In this document: one piece after another, positions 42,628 through 51,571 of the stretch | Layout: every line of letters begins with the position of its first letter | Numbering within the stretch: position 1 is the first letter of the stretch | Assembly (NCBI GenBank): GCA_017387685.1 | Contig: JAFOEU010000055.1 | Location: 1 to 64,000 of the forward strand | Source of the DNA: Clostridia bacterium | GTDB taxonomy: Bacteria; Bacillota; Clostridia; Oscillospirales; CAG-272 | DNA length: 64,000 nt | Reading direction: 5' to 3' | Program-made: the position numbers and the translations under genes | The notes under the pieces: model-generated | The model's input: only the letters and a program-made list of their open reading frames with translations | What the model was told of the DNA's origin: nothing | Databases searched by the model: none

Positions 42628-43635
42628 TTAATTTCCGCCCTCTGCAGGAGTATTTACGCTGCCGGTGTTACCGATAACGGGCAGAACGGTATCTGTACCG
42701 CTTACAACGGTATCGGGAAGCTTACCGTCCCAGCCGAGTGCCTCGTAGTACTTGATGAGCGCCTCGGTCAGCGATTCTGCGAGAGCCTTATTAGCCTCTG
42801 CCTCCTTCTCGCCCGCATACTTTTCGGCGTCTGCGGCGAGCTTCTTTGCCTCTGCCTCGGCGGCAGCCTTGATCTTTGCTACCTCTGCGTCAGCTGCAGC
42901 CTGAATTTCCTTGACCTCTGCTTCTGCAGCTGCCTGGATCTTTTCACGCTCTGCAGCCTTTTCCTGCTCCATCGTCTTCTGAGCCTGCTCGGTCTGTGCC
43001 TTCAGGAGAGCCTGCTCTGCAACGACCTTATCCTCAACGCTCATGGTGAAGGCGTCGGAGAAGTCGATATCCTCGACCGCGGTCGAAACTACGACGATGT
43101 TATACGCGCCAAGCTGCTCGATGAGCGCGTCTGTGATCTGTGTCGAAAGTGCCTCACGGCTCTCGATCAGAGCCTCTGCGGTGTACTTCGCGATAACGCT
43201 CTTGACAACCTCCTGAATACGGGGCGCCATAACGGTGTTGTAATAGTCAACGCCGATCTCCTTATAGATCTTCTGCGCGTTTGCCTTTTCGATCTGATAG
43301 TTCATCGAATAGGAAACGAGGACCTCCTGAATGTCGCTCGAGAACGCGGAGAGCTCGAGGTGCGCGACCTGAGTTCTGTTATCCATACAAACGATCTCCT
43401 GGAAGGGAGATTTCATATGCATACCCGCCTCGAGGGTCTTATCCTCAACGCGACCGAAGGTGGTCAGAATACCCGTGTGACCGGTCGGAACGGTTGCAAC
43501 CATACCGCCGAGCGCGACGAGTGCGCCGAAGACGCAAAGAATCTGCTTGGGGCAAAGCTTCCACCCCGATTTTGAAGAGCCTAAAAGAACAAAAAGAACG
43601 ATAACGGCAATTGCCGCTGCAACAACCCAAAACAT
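42628..43635 (-). CDS. SPFH/band-7 (prohibitin/HflC-like) membrane protein
   Basis: 335 residues. Two hydrophobic segments (about 2-18 and 32-48) are followed by the SPFH domain (TGHTGILTTFGRVEDKTLEA, EDIDFSDAFTMSVEDK). A long Ala/Glu/Lys coiled coil (about 210-285, with repeated AAAEAEVKEIQAA-like units) leads to a short tail. SPFH proteins form large rings on membranes and organise lipid domains or protease complexes. No HflK or NfeD partner is adjacent. It has its own promoter and no terminator is obvious downstream. Confidence 0.92.
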   Translation of the reverse strand: MFWVVAAAIAVIVLFVLLGSSKSGWKLCPKQILCVFGALVALGGMVATVPTGHTGILTTFGRVEDKTLEAGMHMKSPFQEIVCMDNRTQVAHLELSAFSSDIQEVLVSYSMNYQIEKANAQKIYKEIGVDYYNTVMAPRIQEVVKSVIAKYTAEALIESREALSTQITDALIEQLGAYNIVVVSTAVEDIDFSDAFTMSVEDKVVAEQALLKAQTEQAQKTMEQEKAAEREKIQAAAEAEVKEIQAAADAEVAKIKAAAEAEAKKLAADAEKYAGEKEAEANKALAESLTEALIKYYEALGWDGKLPDTVVSGTDTVLPVIGNTGSVNTPAEGGN

Positions 43636-43686
43636 AATAAATACCTTCCTTTCATTGAGATGTCCGGGTTTTATTGGACTATTAAT

Positions 43687-43715
43687 ATTATATCACACGG
43701 TCAAGTGATTGTCAA
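43687..43715 (-). promoter_or_regulatory. SPFH gene promoter
   Basis: On the minus strand, TTGACA (43715-43710), 17 bp, TATAAT (43692-43687). Confidence 0.8.
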
Positions 43716-43746
43716 TATGTTTTGAAAAGATTTTTTGCAATTTTTG

Positions 43747-43775
43747 TTGAATTATGTGGGAATTGATGGTATAAT
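43747..43775 (+). promoter_or_regulatory. Promoter of the 43814 gene
   Basis: TTGAAT (43747-43752), 17 bp, TATAAT (43770-43775); AAGGAGG follows before the ATG. It is divergent from the SPFH promoter. Confidence 0.75.
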
Positions 43776-43813
43776 ATATATTGGAACAGTTTAATTTATA
43801 AGGAGGACTCGGC

Positions 43814-45100
43814 ATGATTGCAATCATTTACGATTACAAGACCGAAAGCACCTACACGTCACCGGTTTTTGCGATAAAAGACGGCGCGGAAGTTATTGCA
43901 TTCAATGCCGAGCGTACCGCCGTCCGTCGGATAAAATTATGGCACGTCTGCATCGTTTCGCAGACCGACGGAGAATTTGACAGCAAAAAGGGCAAATGGC
44001 GCGGCTATTCTTGGGTTATCGGTGATGAAAATCTGCTCAAATCTCTCAAATACGGCAAAAGTGCGTCTGTCGAAGCCTTCCCCGAATTCAAGAAGTACAC
44101 GGACGAGATCCTTCTTCCCGAATGGTTCGAGGTAAAAACCGCCGATGACATCGCCGTTCTCGAAAACATCACCAATCTTACCGATGGCGAGCTGCAATAT
44201 TCCCCGCGCGACGGCTCGGATATTTCGGTAAAAGCAGATACCGATCTTGGGTACTATGTAAATATCAGGCTTCTCGGTGTGTATGAGGAATCCCCCGCCG
44301 AATCAATGGATCATCTATCCGGCATCGGCATCGAGCGTTATGACGGCGGTTTCGGCTTCATTCACAGCGACAAGCATATCAAGTGCCGCGGTATTTTGTG
44401 GAACGTCGAAGTTATTACCGTTCACTATCTTCGCGAACACCGTAATTATCCCGACATTTCGGCTCTTTACGAAGATATACGCCTCCAAACCGACCGCGCC
44501 GAGCTGATTGACGGAAAACTGATCATAAACGGCGAGGACAAGATCGAAGCCGAGCTGAAAAACGGCGAATACGTCATTACTGTGGGCGGAAAACGTGAAA
44601 AAGAAAGCGTTGAAGATCAGGATATTTACTATCACCTGCTTGATTACGTTTACGGCGAAAAACTTCCGCCGCCCGTATGGAAGTTTTCACACAGCCGATT
44701 TGTTTCGCTAATGAGCGGCATCAGAACTTCCGCAATTCCCGCCATTTTTGCCCTGCTTGCCCTTGCCGTCGCCGTGACGTCGGAAAGCCGTATGGGACTC
44801 GTCATCGGCGCTTTCTCTTTAGCAATATTTTCATTTATAATTTGTATCATAATATCTATATCTCTGTCAGTAAGAATTGCTTACGAGATAAACGATTCTG
44901 TCTTTATAATACACAAACTCGGCAGCTCCGAGATACTGCCGATTGCCGCAATAAACGAAGTTACGCTCAAACGCTCGCGCATCTTCAAAAAGCGCGGCAC
45001 GGTTAAAATTAAAACCGACGGAAAAAATTATTATTTCCGATTCGTCATCGGTGCGGATGAGGCGTATGAGATAATTCTCGCAAAAATTCAAACAGCATAG
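43814..45100 (+). CDS. Membrane protein with C-terminal PH-like domain, unknown function
   Basis: 428 residues. A soluble N-terminal half of about 300 residues matches no family I recognise. Two transmembrane segments follow at about 305-325 and 330-352. The last ~70 residues (VRIAYEINDSVFIIHKLGSS, EVTLKRSRIFKKRGTVKIKT) resemble bacterial PH-like domains by the beta pattern only. The ATG has AAGGAGG at good spacing. It is monocistronic, between a divergent SPFH gene and a repeat-filled gap. Confidence 0.7.
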   Translation: MIAIIYDYKTESTYTSPVFAIKDGAEVIAFNAERTAVRRIKLWHVCIVSQTDGEFDSKKGKWRGYSWVIGDENLLKSLKYGKSASVEAFPEFKKYTDEILLPEWFEVKTADDIAVLENITNLTDGELQYSPRDGSDISVKADTDLGYYVNIRLLGVYEESPAESMDHLSGIGIERYDGGFGFIHSDKHIKCRGILWNVEVITVHYLREHRNYPDISALYEDIRLQTDRAELIDGKLIINGEDKIEAELKNGEYVITVGGKREKESVEDQDIYYHLLDYVYGEKLPPPVWKFSHSRFVSLMSGIRTSAIPAIFALLALAVAVTSESRMGLVIGAFSLAIFSFIICIIISISLSVRIAYEINDSVFIIHKLGSSEILPIAAINEVTLKRSRIFKKRGTVKIKTDGKNYYFRFVIGADEAYEIILAKIQTA

Positions 45101-45299
45101 ATGAGCAGTACTTGCAATCCTTGTTAAACGACGTTCAGAAAGCTGAACATTGAAGCTTGCGCTTTCTACTCCCCTTCCGGTTTACGGAAGGGGGCGGGGG
45201 TTGGTTCCTATTTGCCGAAACAAGATTATTAGGATATCGTGAATATCAATGTGTAGGCGCAAAATTACTTGTACGCACCCGCAGTATTTATATAATCTC
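45101..45299. other. Intergenic region with a hairpin
   Basis: CCCCTTCCGGTTTACGGAAGGGG (about 45170-45192) could end transcription of the preceding gene. Nothing else is recognised before the modular repeat. Confidence 0.4.
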
Positions 45300-45658
45300 T
45301 ATTTCCCTTCCGCGCCTGCGGGCGCGGGGGTGACAGAGCGCACTACTTCCCTACATTCGGGAAGTAGTGACTCTGTCCAAAATCCCGAAGCAGAGCTTCG
45401 TGATTTTGAAGCGCGGAAGCGCGAGCTGAAGCTCGCGCATTAGTCCGAGGCTCTGCCTCGTGCTCCGCGAACTTTTGAAAAAGTTCGATCAAAACTTTCC
45501 CGCTTTCTTCCTTTTTATAATAATAGAAAATTTTCGAGCGCAGCGAGAAAATTCACCTTCATTTTGCCGAAGGCAAATTATCACTCTCGCGTAAGCGAGA
45601 TTATCACTTCGCCGCAGGCGAATTATCACTCGCGCGAAGCGCGACAAACCAAGGAGTC
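45300..45658 (-). repeat. Modular repeat, copy k (mini-hairpin head, R3 tail)
   Basis: On the minus strand, starting next to the acyltransferase start: hairpins TCGCGCTTCGCGCGA, TCGCCTGCGGCGA, CTCGCTTACGCGAG and TTTGCCTTCGGCAAA, joined by AGTGATAAT linkers. The core AAGGTGAATTTTCTCGCTGC with mirror GAAAATTTTC follows, then AAAGTTTTGATCGAACTTTT. The R3 tail (AAAATCACGAAGCTCTGCTT, CTTCCCGAATGTAGGGAAG) matches 14938-15125, with stem bases changed in pairs. Confidence 0.75.
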
Positions 45659-45661
45659 CCC

Positions 45662-46870
45662 ATGAAAAAGAAACAAAAAAAGATCGGCAAACCCCTCGCC
45701 CTCCTCTACCACCCCGCCTTCCTCCTCGTCTCCCTCTACTACCGCCTCCGCTACCGCGTACATATCGACAATTCCGACCTCGATCCCGAGGCGGGTGCGG
45801 CTATCGTTCTTGCCACGCACACCTCAAACAAGGATCACTTCCTCACCGCGATGGCTCTCTATCCCCGACGCGTGACCTTCGTTATGAGTCAGCATTTCTT
45901 CGAGAAGAAGGCTCTCCGTCCCATCCTCCGTCTGATGTGCGCGATCCCGAAGAAAATGTTTTGTCCCGATGCTTCGTCGGTGCTCTCAATGATCCGCGCC
46001 ATCCGAGAGGGCAACACTCTCGTTCTATTCCCCGAGGGCAGACTGACCTGCAACGGCAAGTCCTGTCCCATCACCCCCGGCACCGCCGACCTCGTTCGCA
46101 GACTCGGAGTTCCTGTCTACACCATAACTGCCGAGGGCGCGGGCAAGACCTTCCCGAAATGGGCAAAAAAGCCGCGTATCGGCAGAATCGACGTCCGTCT
46201 TCGCAAGCTTTTCGCGGGTCCCGAGCTGAAAAATATGGAGCTCCCCGACGTTGAGCAAGCAATAGCAGATGCAATCGCTCACAACGCGTGGGAGTCGCTT
46301 CCGAATGTAAAATTCAGATCGCGCAAGCCCGCCGAGGGACTCGACACCATCCTCTGGCGCTGCCCCCGTTGCGGCGCGGAGCACACTCTCGTCTGCAAAA
46401 AGGACACCGTCACCTGCACCCATTGTCAGCTTGAGGCGCGCGTTGACGCGCACGGACAGATCTCGGGTGTCAAAGGCATCAAGACGGTTTACGACTGGTA
46501 TGAGCACAACGCCCGAACTCTCGATCTTAATTTTCCGCTTGAGTGCGCGTGCAGTGTCAGAATTGCGCCCATCGATCCCAAAAAGAAGCAAGAATTGAGG
46601 GAAAGGCGCAAAAACGGCGCGAAGATCACCAACACGGGCGAGGGCAAGTTCTCGCTTTCGCGCGAAGGCATCGTTTTTGACGGCATCGTAAACGGCATCG
46701 GCGACCATTTTTCGCTCCTCGGCAAGGACGTCCCCGGCGCGCTCCCGATAACCCCCGGCGACCACTTCGACGTCTACTCAGGCAATGTCCTCTACTTCAT
46801 CACCCCCGAGCCCGACTCCCGCGACGCAGTAAAATTCGTCGCATATATGGATAAAATGCACGGAAATTAA
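45662..46870 (+). CDS. PlsC-like acyltransferase with zinc-ribbon C-terminus
   Basis: 402 residues. The acyltransferase motif HTSNKDHF (HX4D) and the later LFPEGRLTCNGKSCPITPG define the PlsC/LPLAT family, which adds acyl chains to lysophosphatidic acid. A zinc ribbon lies near residues 235-260 (CPRCGAEHTLVC, CTHCQ), and an uncharacterised domain follows to the end. This extended form is unusual beside the common ~240-residue PlsC. One hydrophobic stretch (about 12-28) may seat it at the membrane. CAAGGAG precedes the ATG. Confidence 0.85.
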   Translation: MKKKQKKIGKPLALLYHPAFLLVSLYYRLRYRVHIDNSDLDPEAGAAIVLATHTSNKDHFLTAMALYPRRVTFVMSQHFFEKKALRPILRLMCAIPKKMFCPDASSVLSMIRAIREGNTLVLFPEGRLTCNGKSCPITPGTADLVRRLGVPVYTITAEGAGKTFPKWAKKPRIGRIDVRLRKLFAGPELKNMELPDVEQAIADAIAHNAWESLPNVKFRSRKPAEGLDTILWRCPRCGAEHTLVCKKDTVTCTHCQLEARVDAHGQISGVKGIKTVYDWYEHNARTLDLNFPLECACSVRIAPIDPKKKQELRERRKNGAKITNTGEGKFSLSREGIVFDGIVNGIGDHFSLLGKDVPGALPITPGDHFDVYSGNVLYFITPEPDSRDAVKFVAYMDKMHGN

Positions 46871-46884
46871 TTGGGACGGGGCTT

Positions 46885-46988
46885 AGTCGCTTATTTTAGC
46901 GGTTTTGCTCAAATAAAAAGGAAAATTTTCGCCCGGGCGAAAATTCACCTTAACTTATCACTTATCACTTCGCGCCATAGGCGCGACC
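46885..46988 (-). repeat. Modular repeat, copy l (hairpin/GTGATAA head and core)
   Basis: On the minus strand, GTCGCGCCTATGGCGCG, then AAGTGATAAGTGATAAGTTA, then the core AAGGTGAATTTTCGCCC with mirror GGGCGAAAATTTTC. It lies just before the LRR gene start. Confidence 0.65.
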
Positions 46989-47001
46989 AATGGGAGTCGA
47001 C

Positions 47002-49242
47002 ATGAAAAAGACCGTTATCTGCATAATTCTTGCGCTTTTGATAGTGATTTGTACCGTTGCAGCAAGCTTTTTGGCGCGCCCAGACAGAGAACCAAAAACA
47101 AAAAACAAGCTCTTCTCCTATCTTGAAGAAAACATTACCGTTTATCTCGACAACGGACTTTTGCTTGCTCTCTCGGAGGACGGGAAATCCTATAATGTGT
47201 CGGGAATCGGCACCTGCACCGACGAGCACGTCGTAATTCCCGAAAAATACAACGGCAAACCTATAACGCGTATCAATAAGAACGTATTTTCTGAATTCAA
47301 CACACTCAAAACGCTAAGCATTCCCGACTCGATAACGGGCGTGGGATCGGGGTTCCCGCGTGGCTTGAAATACAATGTCTACGGCGACATACGGTATCTC
47401 GGCAACGAGAAAAATCCATATCTCGTTGCGGTAGATGCCGAAGCGCAGAGAATATTTGAGCTTTCGTTCCACCCCGACACGCGAGTTATTGCAGACGAGG
47501 CATTTTCTACGCGTCAGCTTCTGGAATCCGTTGCCCTGCCCTCAAAGCTTGAATATATCGGCGCGTCGGCTTTCTCGGGATGCAGCACCATCTCGGGGAT
47601 AAAGTTTCCGCGTTCGCTCAAGATGATCGGTGAGGGTGCTTTCATGGGATGCAGGTCAATCACCTCGATCGATCTGCCCGAAGGACTCATGGAAGTAAAA
47701 CCGAGCGCATTCCGTACTTGCAGTAACCTGACGTCGGTCACGATCCCTGACAGTATCAGCGTGATCGAACCCGGAGTTTTCGAAACATGTATTGAGCTGA
47801 CAACTATAAAATTCGGTAAAAATGTCGAAAAAATCGAAAAAGATGCTTTTCGCGGCTGTACCTCCCTTTTGAGTCTGACCTTTCCCGATTCGGTGACCTC
47901 GATAGACAGGTATGCATTTGCCGAGTGTCAAAATCTGATGTATGTCACTCTGCCCGAGGGGATTGTATATTTGCACGTGTATGCATTCTATAGATGTAAA
48001 TCGTTGAATTACAACCGCCACGGCACTGCCTCATACCTCGGAACCGCGAATTATCCGTATTACTATCTTATGAACTTTGCCAAGAACTCTCCAAACGCCG
48101 AGCTTGAGCTTCATCCCGATACAGAAGCGATAGCTTATGGACTTTTTGCCGACTCACACACTTACTCGATCAAGACCGATTCACAATCAAAGTATTATTA
48201 CGAGGTTAATAATTGTCTTATCGACAAAAGAGATAATACTCTCGTTTACGGTACCGATCTCTCCGCAATTCCCGACGGAGTGAAAAAGTTCGGCGACTAT
48301 GCTTTTTTTCAGTGCAACTCGGAAGAGCTTGTTATTCCGGATTCGGTCGTCAGTATCGGAGATTACAGCTTTACAATGTGCTATAATCTTGTTTCAGCCG
48401 ACCTTGGCAACGTGACTGAGATCGGAGAGTATGCTTTCGGCAGTTGCGAGAAGCTTCAAACCGTACTTCACGGAAACAGGCTTGAGACGATCGGAGACTT
48501 CGCGTTTACGGACTGCGATTCGCTCGCATCGTTTGATTTTCCCGAGTCGCTGAAGTCGATCGGTGAAAATTCCTTCACTTTTAGCGGGCTGGAGGAGATA
48601 CACATCCCCGCATCCGTCGAAGAGATACCGAGTCACGCCTTTCGCGAGTGTTTTGCCCTTCGAAAGGTTACACTTGACGGGGTGAAATATATCGGATATA
48701 TGGCTTTTTTGCGTTGCGAAAACCTTACCGAGATCGAACTTCCTGACACACTTTTGGTTATCGGAGAAAACGCATTTGGAAATTGCGCGATGTCGGAGGT
48801 TACTCTGCCGCAGAATCTGCTTTGCATCGGGACATACGCTTTTGCAAATACGGTGAATCTTCCCGCAATTTCTCTTCCGAGGTCTCTCGTTTACATCGGT
48901 GAACAAGCTTTCTGTAAAAGCGGTCTGCGCTCGATTACCCTGCCCGACCGTATTGATACTCTTACTGCGAAAATGCTATATTACTGCGAATCGCTCGAAG
49001 AAGTAACTCTTCCCGCTTCGATCAAAAAGATGGATGAGGGTGCGCTCGCAGCCTGCCCGTCGCTGAAGCTCATCAATTTCGCGGGCAGCGGAGCAGATTG
49101 GGAAAATATCAAAAAGCACTCCCTTTGGCGAGCTTCCACCCCCGTCCTCACCGTAATCTGCTCCGACGGAAGTATTTCTCTTCCCGAAAACACGGATAAG
49201 ATATCAGATAAAAATTATATTCCAATATTTCCTTTAGGATGA
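47002..49242 (+). CDS. Large BspA-type leucine-rich-repeat membrane protein
   Basis: 746 residues. A hydrophobic N-terminus (about 2-23) is either a signal peptide or an anchor. From about residue 75 to 720 it is built of LRR_5/BspA repeats (IGEGAFMGCRSITSIDLPEG, IGDYSFTMCYNLVSADLGN, IGTYAFANTVNLPAISLPRS). The closing unit with VICSDGS is shared with the LRR proteins at 35387 and 54982. A surface role is likely. I chose the ATG at 47002 because GGGAG precedes it by 5 nt; another ATG at 46990 is in frame. The gene ends just before a modular repeat. Confidence 0.9.
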   Translation: MKKTVICIILALLIVICTVAASFLARPDREPKTKNKLFSYLEENITVYLDNGLLLALSEDGKSYNVSGIGTCTDEHVVIPEKYNGKPITRINKNVFSEFNTLKTLSIPDSITGVGSGFPRGLKYNVYGDIRYLGNEKNPYLVAVDAEAQRIFELSFHPDTRVIADEAFSTRQLLESVALPSKLEYIGASAFSGCSTISGIKFPRSLKMIGEGAFMGCRSITSIDLPEGLMEVKPSAFRTCSNLTSVTIPDSISVIEPGVFETCIELTTIKFGKNVEKIEKDAFRGCTSLLSLTFPDSVTSIDRYAFAECQNLMYVTLPEGIVYLHVYAFYRCKSLNYNRHGTASYLGTANYPYYYLMNFAKNSPNAELELHPDTEAIAYGLFADSHTYSIKTDSQSKYYYEVNNCLIDKRDNTLVYGTDLSAIPDGVKKFGDYAFFQCNSEELVIPDSVVSIGDYSFTMCYNLVSADLGNVTEIGEYAFGSCEKLQTVLHGNRLETIGDFAFTDCDSLASFDFPESLKSIGENSFTFSGLEEIHIPASVEEIPSHAFRECFALRKVTLDGVKYIGYMAFLRCENLTEIELPDTLLVIGENAFGNCAMSEVTLPQNLLCIGTYAFANTVNLPAISLPRSLVYIGEQAFCKSGLRSITLPDRIDTLTAKMLYYCESLEEVTLPASIKKMDEGALAACPSLKLINFAGSGADWENIKKHSLWRASTPVLTVICSDGSISLPENTDKISDKNYIPIFPLG

Positions 49243-49545
49243 AGGAGCGAAAATCTCCCCCGGGGGAGATTTTACCCCTTCCGAAACGTCGGCGGGACGC
49301 CGCCGTTTCGAAGCACGGGGAGTGTTTCGACCTCTGCGGAGGTCGACTTAAGGAACTTTTTGAGAAAAGTTCCTTAAGAATCCTCAAAAACTTTCCCGCT
49401 ATTGTTTTATAATAAAATCGAAAATTTCCGAGCGCAGCGACGGAAATTCACCTTCAATTTGCCGCAGGCAAATACATTATCACTCTCGCGAAGCGAGATT
49501 ATCACTCTGCCGAAGGCAGATTATCACTCACGCGAAGCGTGACAG
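49243..49545 (-). repeat. Modular repeat, copy m (mini-hairpin head, core, R1 tail)
   Basis: On the minus strand, hairpins TCACGCTTCGCGTGA, CTGCCTTCGGCAG, CTCGCTTCGCGAG and ATTTGCCTGCGGCAAAT, joined by AGTGATAAT. The core AAGGTGAATTTCCGTCGC with mirror GGAAATTTTCG follows. The R1 tail contains AAGGAACTTTTCTCAAAAAG, GACCTCCGCAGAGGTC and ATCTCCCCCGGGGGAGAT stems. The head lies about 25 nt from the rarA start. Confidence 0.75.
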
Positions 49546-49568
49546 AATCATATATTTCGAGGCAAACA

Positions 49569-50801
49569 ATGAAACGAACTCCACTCGCAGAACTCATCCG
49601 ACCGACCTCCTTCGATGACATCGTCGGTCAAGCCCATCTCTTCGGCAAAAACGGCGTAGTCCGCCGCCTTTGCGATTCGGGTCGCATTCCGAATATGATA
49701 TTCTACGGTCCTCCCGGCACGGGCAAGACCACGGCGGCGTCGCTCGTTGCGAAATACGCCGATATGACCTTCGCGCGCCTGAACGCGACTACTGCGTCGC
49801 TTCAGGATGTCAAGGACGTCCTCGCCTCGACCGAAAGCGTCTTCGGTTCGGAGGGAATTCTTCTCTATCTCGACGAGATTCAATATTTCAACCGCAAGCA
49901 GCAGCAATCCCTGCTCGAATACATCGAGGACGGGCGCGTTACGCTGATCGCGTCGACCACCGAAAATCCGCACTTCTACCTCTACGGCGCGCTCATTTCG
50001 CGCTCGACTCTCTTTGAGTTCAAGCCCGTGCCGCCCGCAGAGGTCGTCCGCGCGCTCGGCAGAGGTATGGACTACCTCAACCGCGAAACCAACCGCTCGC
50101 GCACGTTTGATGCGGGAGTTGCCGAGAAGATCGCGTTTGCCTCGGGCGGTGACGTGCGCCGTGCGCTGACTCTTTTTGAAAACGCCTACCTCTCCTCCGA
50201 GGGTGACGCTCTTCTCCTCTCCGACGTCACACCCTTTGAGTCGAATATCACCGAATACTCGGACGATATCCACTTCGACCTCCTCTCCGCTCTGCAAAAG
50301 TCGATCCGAGGCTCCGATCCCGACGCGGCTGTCTTTTATCTCAACAAGCTCCTCGCGGCGGGCGAGCTTCTTGCCGTTTGCCGCCGTATGCAGGTTATCG
50401 CGAGCGAGGATATCGGTCTTGCCTACCCGATGGCACCCGTCATCGTCCGCGCTTGCTGTGAATCTGCGCGCGAGCTCGGTATGCCCGAGGCGAGAATTCC
50501 GCTCTCAAACGCCGCCGTAATGCTTGCGACCGCGCCGAAATCGAACTCCGCCTACCTTGCCGCCGCCGCGGCGAACGAGGATATCGAGGCGGGACGCGGC
50601 AAGATACCGCCGAAGCATATCCAATCCCCCCTCTTCGAGGGCTACGTCTACCCGCACGATTTCCCCAACCACTACACGCGTCAGCAGTACCTCCCCGACG
50701 ATCTGAAAAACCGCGTTTACTACAAATACGCCCCCAACAAAACCGAATCTGCCGCCGCGGCGTATGCAGACTCGATAGGTTCTCGTAAAAAAGGATCGTA
50801 A
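49569..50801 (+). CDS. rarA: Replication-associated recombination protein A (MgsA/RarA)
   Basis: 410 residues, an AAA+ ATPase related to clamp loaders that acts at stalled forks. It begins with TPLAELIRPTSFDDIVGQAH; Walker A is GPPGTGKTTAASLVA; Walker B is LYLDEIQYFNRKQQQ, followed by the family-specific C-terminal region (CRRMQVIASEDIGLAYPMA, KHIQSPLFEGYVYPHDFPNH). The ATG at 49569 has GAGG 6 nt upstream; a longer start in frame would run through the repeat. The stop is followed within 10 nt by a 678-bp inverted-repeat element. Confidence 0.94.
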   Translation: MKRTPLAELIRPTSFDDIVGQAHLFGKNGVVRRLCDSGRIPNMIFYGPPGTGKTTAASLVAKYADMTFARLNATTASLQDVKDVLASTESVFGSEGILLYLDEIQYFNRKQQQSLLEYIEDGRVTLIASTTENPHFYLYGALISRSTLFEFKPVPPAEVVRALGRGMDYLNRETNRSRTFDAGVAEKIAFASGGDVRRALTLFENAYLSSEGDALLLSDVTPFESNITEYSDDIHFDLLSALQKSIRGSDPDAAVFYLNKLLAAGELLAVCRRMQVIASEDIGLAYPMAPVIVRACCESARELGMPEARIPLSNAAVMLATAPKSNSAYLAAAAANEDIEAGRGKIPPKHIQSPLFEGYVYPHDFPNHYTRQQYLPDDLKNRVYYKYAPNKTESAAAAYADSIGSRKKGS

Positions 50802-50810
50802 AATAATTAG

Positions 50811-51488
50811 CGAGTGCGAACCCTCATCATTTGGGTAAAGTGATGAGTTTCTCCTACGGAGAAACGTGATGATTTGGCTTCGCCAAAGTGATGATTGCGC
50901 TTCGCGCAAGTGATGTTTCGTCCTTCGGACGAAGTTAAGGTAATTTTTCGCCGAGGCGAAAAATAATTTATTAAATGACAAGTGCGAACATAGCACACTT
51001 GGTGTCCCCTCATCACCCGCTGCGGCGGGAGCTTCTCCCAGGAGAAGCCTAGGGGGCAAGGCGGATGCCTTGCGTGAAATATTTCGCCTGCGGCGAAATG
51101 TGAAATTTTTGCTTCGCAAAAGTGAAATTCACGCTTCGCGTGAGTGAAATATTCCGCTAAAGCGGAATGTTAAGGAAGAAATTTGCCAAGGCAAATTTCA
51201 AATTTTATAAAATCAATGTAGGCTGAACATAGAATTCGCAGTTCTAAACCTTAGGCTTCTCCTGGGAGAAGCTCCCGCCGCAGCGGGTGATGAGGGGACA
51301 CCAAGAAAGCTATGTTCGCACAAGCAATTTTTATTAAGATTGAAATTTACCTCGGCAAATTTCCACCTTAACTTCGCCCGAAGGGCGAAACATCACTTGC
51401 GCGAAGCGCAATCATCACTTTGGCGAAGCCAAATCATCACTTTTCTCCGCAGGAGAAAAACATCACTGATGATCTGTGTTCGCACTCG
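50811..51488. repeat. 678-bp inverted-repeat element with mini-hairpin arrays (copy n)
   Basis: The outer ends are CGAGTGCGAAC and GTTCGCACTCG. The left arm carries an array of mini-hairpins (GTTTCTCCTACGGAGAAAC, TTTGGCTTCGCCAAA, TTGCGCTTCGCGCAA, TTCGTCCTTCGGACGAA) joined by GTGATGA. The right arm (51370-51475) carries the mirror array. Between them is a paired stretch (GGTGTCCCCTCATCACCCGC on the left, mirrored at about 51283-51303). The centre holds a second array with GTGAAAT linkers (51075-51170). No coding gene is supported. Confidence 0.75.
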
Positions 51489-51529
51489 TTTACTTACTAC
51501 CTTGAACCGAAAAGCATAAAAATCAACCT

Positions 51530-51570
51530 CCCCGAATAATATTTCTTATCAGATATTATTCGGGGTTTTT
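51530..51570 (+). terminator. Intrinsic terminator abutting the P-ATPase start
   Basis: CCCCGAATAATAT, loop, ATATTATTCGGGG, then TTTTTT. The hairpin and T run end one base before the ATG at 51572. It has the shape of a rho-independent terminator but leaves no room for a ribosome-binding site. Confidence 0.75.
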
Positions 51571-51571
51571 T

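Noticed and set aside
50830-51475. CRISPR array
   Set aside because: Units are 22-24 bp palindromes with different stems and a constant short linker, so nothing corresponds to identical direct repeats with unique 30-40 bp spacers. No cas genes are nearby.
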